NCBI RefSeq assembly: GCF_049674955.1
Contig: NZ_CP187232.1
Coordinates: 6,510,001 to 6,574,000 of the forward strand
Source: Sphaerisporangium viridialbum
GTDB lineage: Bacteria > Actinomycetota > Actinomycetes > Streptosporangiales > Streptosporangiaceae
DNA length: 64,000 nt
Reading direction: 5' to 3'
In this document: in pieces, positions 62,063 through 64,000 of the stretch
Layout: each line of letters opens with the position of its first letter
Position numbering within the stretch: position 1 is the stretch's first letter
Position numbers and translations under genes: made by a program
Notes under the pieces: model-generated
Databases searched by the model: none
Seen by the model: only the letters and a program-made list of their open reading frames with translations
Told to the model about the DNA's origin: nothing

Positions 62063-62986
62063 ATGGGACACGACGGAGAGGGCGCCACAGGTTCGGCGTT
62101 GGACCGGCTGGCATCGGTCAACCTCAACCTGTTGGTGCCCCTCCTCGCGCTCCTGGAAGAGCGTTCGGTGACCAGGGCGGCGGAACGAGTCGGTCTGTCA
62201 CAGCCGGCGATGAGTCACGCCCTCACGAGAATGCGGCGTCTGCTGGGTGACGACCTCGTCGTCCGGCAGGGGGCAGGCGTCACCCTGACCCCGCGGGCAC
62301 AGGAGCTGATCGCGCCGCTGCGCAGTGCCCTGCAACAGACGGCACGCATCGTGAACTTCCCCTGCTTCGACCCCGCCACGGATCAGCGCGTCATCACGAT
62401 CGCCATGACGAACAGCACGGCGTTCGTCGTCGGCCCTCAACTGACGCGGCTCATTGCCGAGCGCGCTCCTCGTGCCACGTTGCGTCTACGTACGATCACG
62501 GTGCCGACCGAGGCCACTTTCACCGACAAGGGCGTCGACGTCGTGCTGCTCTCCGAGGGGCACTTCTCACCGTATCCACGCGAGCGCCTCTACAACGACC
62601 GCTGTGTGGTGGTGGCCTCACCGGACACGCCACCGGATGCGAACGCGCTCGACCTGCTGACCACACAGCCGCACATCGTCGTCGACACTGATCGGCGGGT
62701 CTTCCCCTATTCGGTGCTGGAGGAGAGGGGGATCCCCTACCGTGTCGGCCAGTTGATCTCCGACTTTCTGCTGGTACCTTTCCTGGTCGCACGCGCGGGC
62801 GGCGTCGCTCTCCTTCGCTACCAAGTCGCCGCCGCCATGCGGACACTTGCCGACCTGCGGATCGAGGAGTTCCCATTCCCGCTTCCCGGGCTCGGGATCG
62901 ACATGGTCTGGAACCCCCGACTGGCTGATCAGTACTTCATCGAATGGCTTCGGGCGCTACTGTTCGACGTCGCGACGCATCTCTGA
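62063..62986 (+). CDS. LysR-family transcriptional regulator
   Basis: 307 residues, 11 bases after the reductase. HTH LLEERSVTRAAERVGLSQPAMSHALTRMRRLLG at residues ~25-60 and a periplasmic-binding-like effector domain (VITIAMTNSTAFVVGPQLTRL, VDVVLLSEGHFSPYP). The arrangement resembles NodD/NahR-type LysR proteins responding to aromatic effectors. It is unusual in being co-directional and apparently co-transcribed with its probable target operon. Confidence 0.88.
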   Translation: MGHDGEGATGSALDRLASVNLNLLVPLLALLEERSVTRAAERVGLSQPAMSHALTRMRRLLGDDLVVRQGAGVTLTPRAQELIAPLRSALQQTARIVNFPCFDPATDQRVITIAMTNSTAFVVGPQLTRLIAERAPRATLRLRTITVPTEATFTDKGVDVVLLSEGHFSPYPRERLYNDRCVVVASPDTPPDANALDLLTTQPHIVVDTDRRVFPYSVLEERGIPYRVGQLISDFLLVPFLVARAGGVALLRYQVAAAMRTLADLRIEEFPFPLPGLGIDMVWNPRLADQYFIEWLRALLFDVATHL

Positions 62987-63050
62987 TGCCGCCCAGGCCC
63001 ACAGAGCCGGACCGGGCCAGGAAGCTGCCGGCGTACGTTGCCCGCCGGGG

Positions 63051-63986
63051 TCACTTGAGGCCGGAGAAGCTCATGGTGGCGACGAAGTGGCGCTGGGCCA
63101 GGATGAAGGCGGCTACCAGGGGGAGGGTGGCGACGAGGTTGCCGGCCATGAGGGCGGACCATTCGGTGTGACGGGCGCCGGCGAAGGTGGCGAGGCCCAT
63201 CTGGATGGTGTAGGTGTCCTCCGAGCTGATGGCGATCAGCGGCCAGATCAGGTCGTTCCACGCGCCGAGCAGCGTGAACACCGTCAGCGTCGCGAGGGCC
63301 GGCCGGGCGAGCGGGAGCACGATCCGGAAGAACACCCCGAGGCGGGAGCAGCCGTCGATCGTCGCGGCCTCCTCCAGTTCGCGCGGCAGCGAGAGGAAGA
63401 ACTGCCGCATGAGGAAGACGCCGAAGGCCGAGGCGAGCCAGGGGACGAAGGCCGCGCCGAGCGTGTCGATCAGCCCGAGGTTACGGAACATCAGGAACGT
63501 CGGGATCATCAGCACCTGGGCCGGGACCATGACGGTCGCCATGACGAGGGCGAAGGTCAGCGTCCTGCCCCGGAACCGCAGGCGGGCGAAGCCGTACCCG
63601 GCGAGGGAGCAGAGCACCAGGTGCCCGGCCACGGCGACGGCCGAGACGAGGACGGTGTTCATCAGCCAGCGCGGATAGTCGTCCTCGGTGAAGATCCGGG
63701 CGAATCCGGCGAGCGTGAAGTGCGACGGCCAGACGCGGGGCGGGTAGCGGTTGATGTCGGTGTCCGGCATGAACGCCGTCAGCGCCATCCACACCAGCGG
63801 GGCGGCGAAGACCAGCGCGGTGGGCATCAGGATGAGATGGGCCAGCCACGGCCGCCCGCTCTTCCCTCCCGGCATGCCGCCGCCGGTCGCGCCCCGGCTC
63901 CCAGGGCTCTCAGTGCCGACCACGCCGACCACGTCGGCAGAGCCGACAGAGCCGGCAGGACTGACAGGGCCGGTCGCGGTGGTCAT
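63051..63986 (-). CDS. Sugar ABC transporter permease (MalG-type)
   Basis: 311 residues. A Gly/Val-rich cytoplasmic start of ~45 residues precedes six membrane helices. The inner-membrane EAA loop is EEAATIDGCSRLGVFFRIVLPLARP, near the C terminus, which contacts the ATPase. It belongs to the carbohydrate-uptake CUT1 family. The partner permease and binding protein would lie beyond the right edge. Confidence 0.9.
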   Translation of the reverse strand: MTTATGPVSPAGSVGSADVVGVVGTESPGSRGATGGGMPGGKSGRPWLAHLILMPTALVFAAPLVWMALTAFMPDTDINRYPPRVWPSHFTLAGFARIFTEDDYPRWLMNTVLVSAVAVAGHLVLCSLAGYGFARLRFRGRTLTFALVMATVMVPAQVLMIPTFLMFRNLGLIDTLGAAFVPWLASAFGVFLMRQFFLSLPRELEEAATIDGCSRLGVFFRIVLPLARPALATLTVFTLLGAWNDLIWPLIAISSEDTYTIQMGLATFAGARHTEWSALMAGNLVATLPLVAAFILAQRHFVATMSFSGLK

Positions 63987-64000
63987 GCGTGGGCCTCCCC

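Overview
The window is high-GC actinomycete DNA. A Streptosporangiales-type genome fits best, judging from the gene families: SpoIIE/STAS/anti-sigma networks, an ECF sigma factor fused to its own anti-sigma region, a DUF574-type methyltransferase, long XRE-TPR regulators and ICE genes of the SCO6880 type. This is inference from gene content; no rRNA is present. Many starts are GTG or TTG, and many genes overlap by ATGA or GTGA.

Layout. (1) 0-6.1 kb is a graveyard: an intact HAD hydrolase, then broken pieces of an XRE regulator, a Tn3 transposase, a STAS protein with two compensating frameshifts, an IMP dehydrogenase with one in-frame amber codon, Tn554-like tnpB/tnpC remnants and a TPR tail. 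(2) 6.1-12.4 kb is an accessory cassette: GNAT acetyltransferase, XRE-TPR regulator, three coupled hypothetical genes, a TetR-methyltransferase fusion and an M48-like membrane protease. (3) 13.2-16.6 kb holds a membrane-tethered ECF sigma factor with a co-transcribed exported protein. (4) 16.6-33.2 kb is an integrative and conjugative element (ICE). Its leftward operon encodes a VirD4/TraG-like coupling ATPase, VirB4-like ATPase, SCO6880-family protein, VirB6-like, VirB8-like and VirB2-like proteins and a DnaB-N-domain protein. A rightward block encodes two EspR-like HTH regulators, an IrrE-like peptidase, a DUF6545-like protein and an NlpC/P60 wall hydrolase. Excisionase and tyrosine integrase follow. 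No relaxase is recognisable. (5) 33.2-35.05 kb is another decayed strip (TetR, SnoaL, pentapeptide fragments) ending at a tRNA-Pro(GGG) gene with encoded CCA.

(6) From 35.3 kb the sequence looks like ordinary chromosome: two paralogous coiled proteins with a small membrane protein and a CBS protein; a type II NADH dehydrogenase; a stress-sigma module (RsbW-like kinase, SigB/F-type sigma, two STAS proteins, GAF-ANTAR protein, PAS-GAF-PP2C protein); a GT4 glycosyltransferase; SthA; a GH16 enzyme; the proline catabolic set pruC-pruB-pruA; VapBC; a PPOX protein; PlsC; and a coupled cyclase/ThDP-enzyme pair.

(7) 58.3-63.0 kb is the most unusual stretch. Two tandem cassettes each carry a strongly conserved leader region and a 38-residue peptide made of three repeats of RTAGTTWD. 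They sit directly upstream of a coupled cytochrome P450, [3Fe-4S] ferredoxin and ferredoxin reductase operon, followed by a LysR regulator. A multi-core modified peptide is possible, but the P450 trio also looks like an ordinary small-molecule oxidation system. The window ends in a sugar ABC permease gene.
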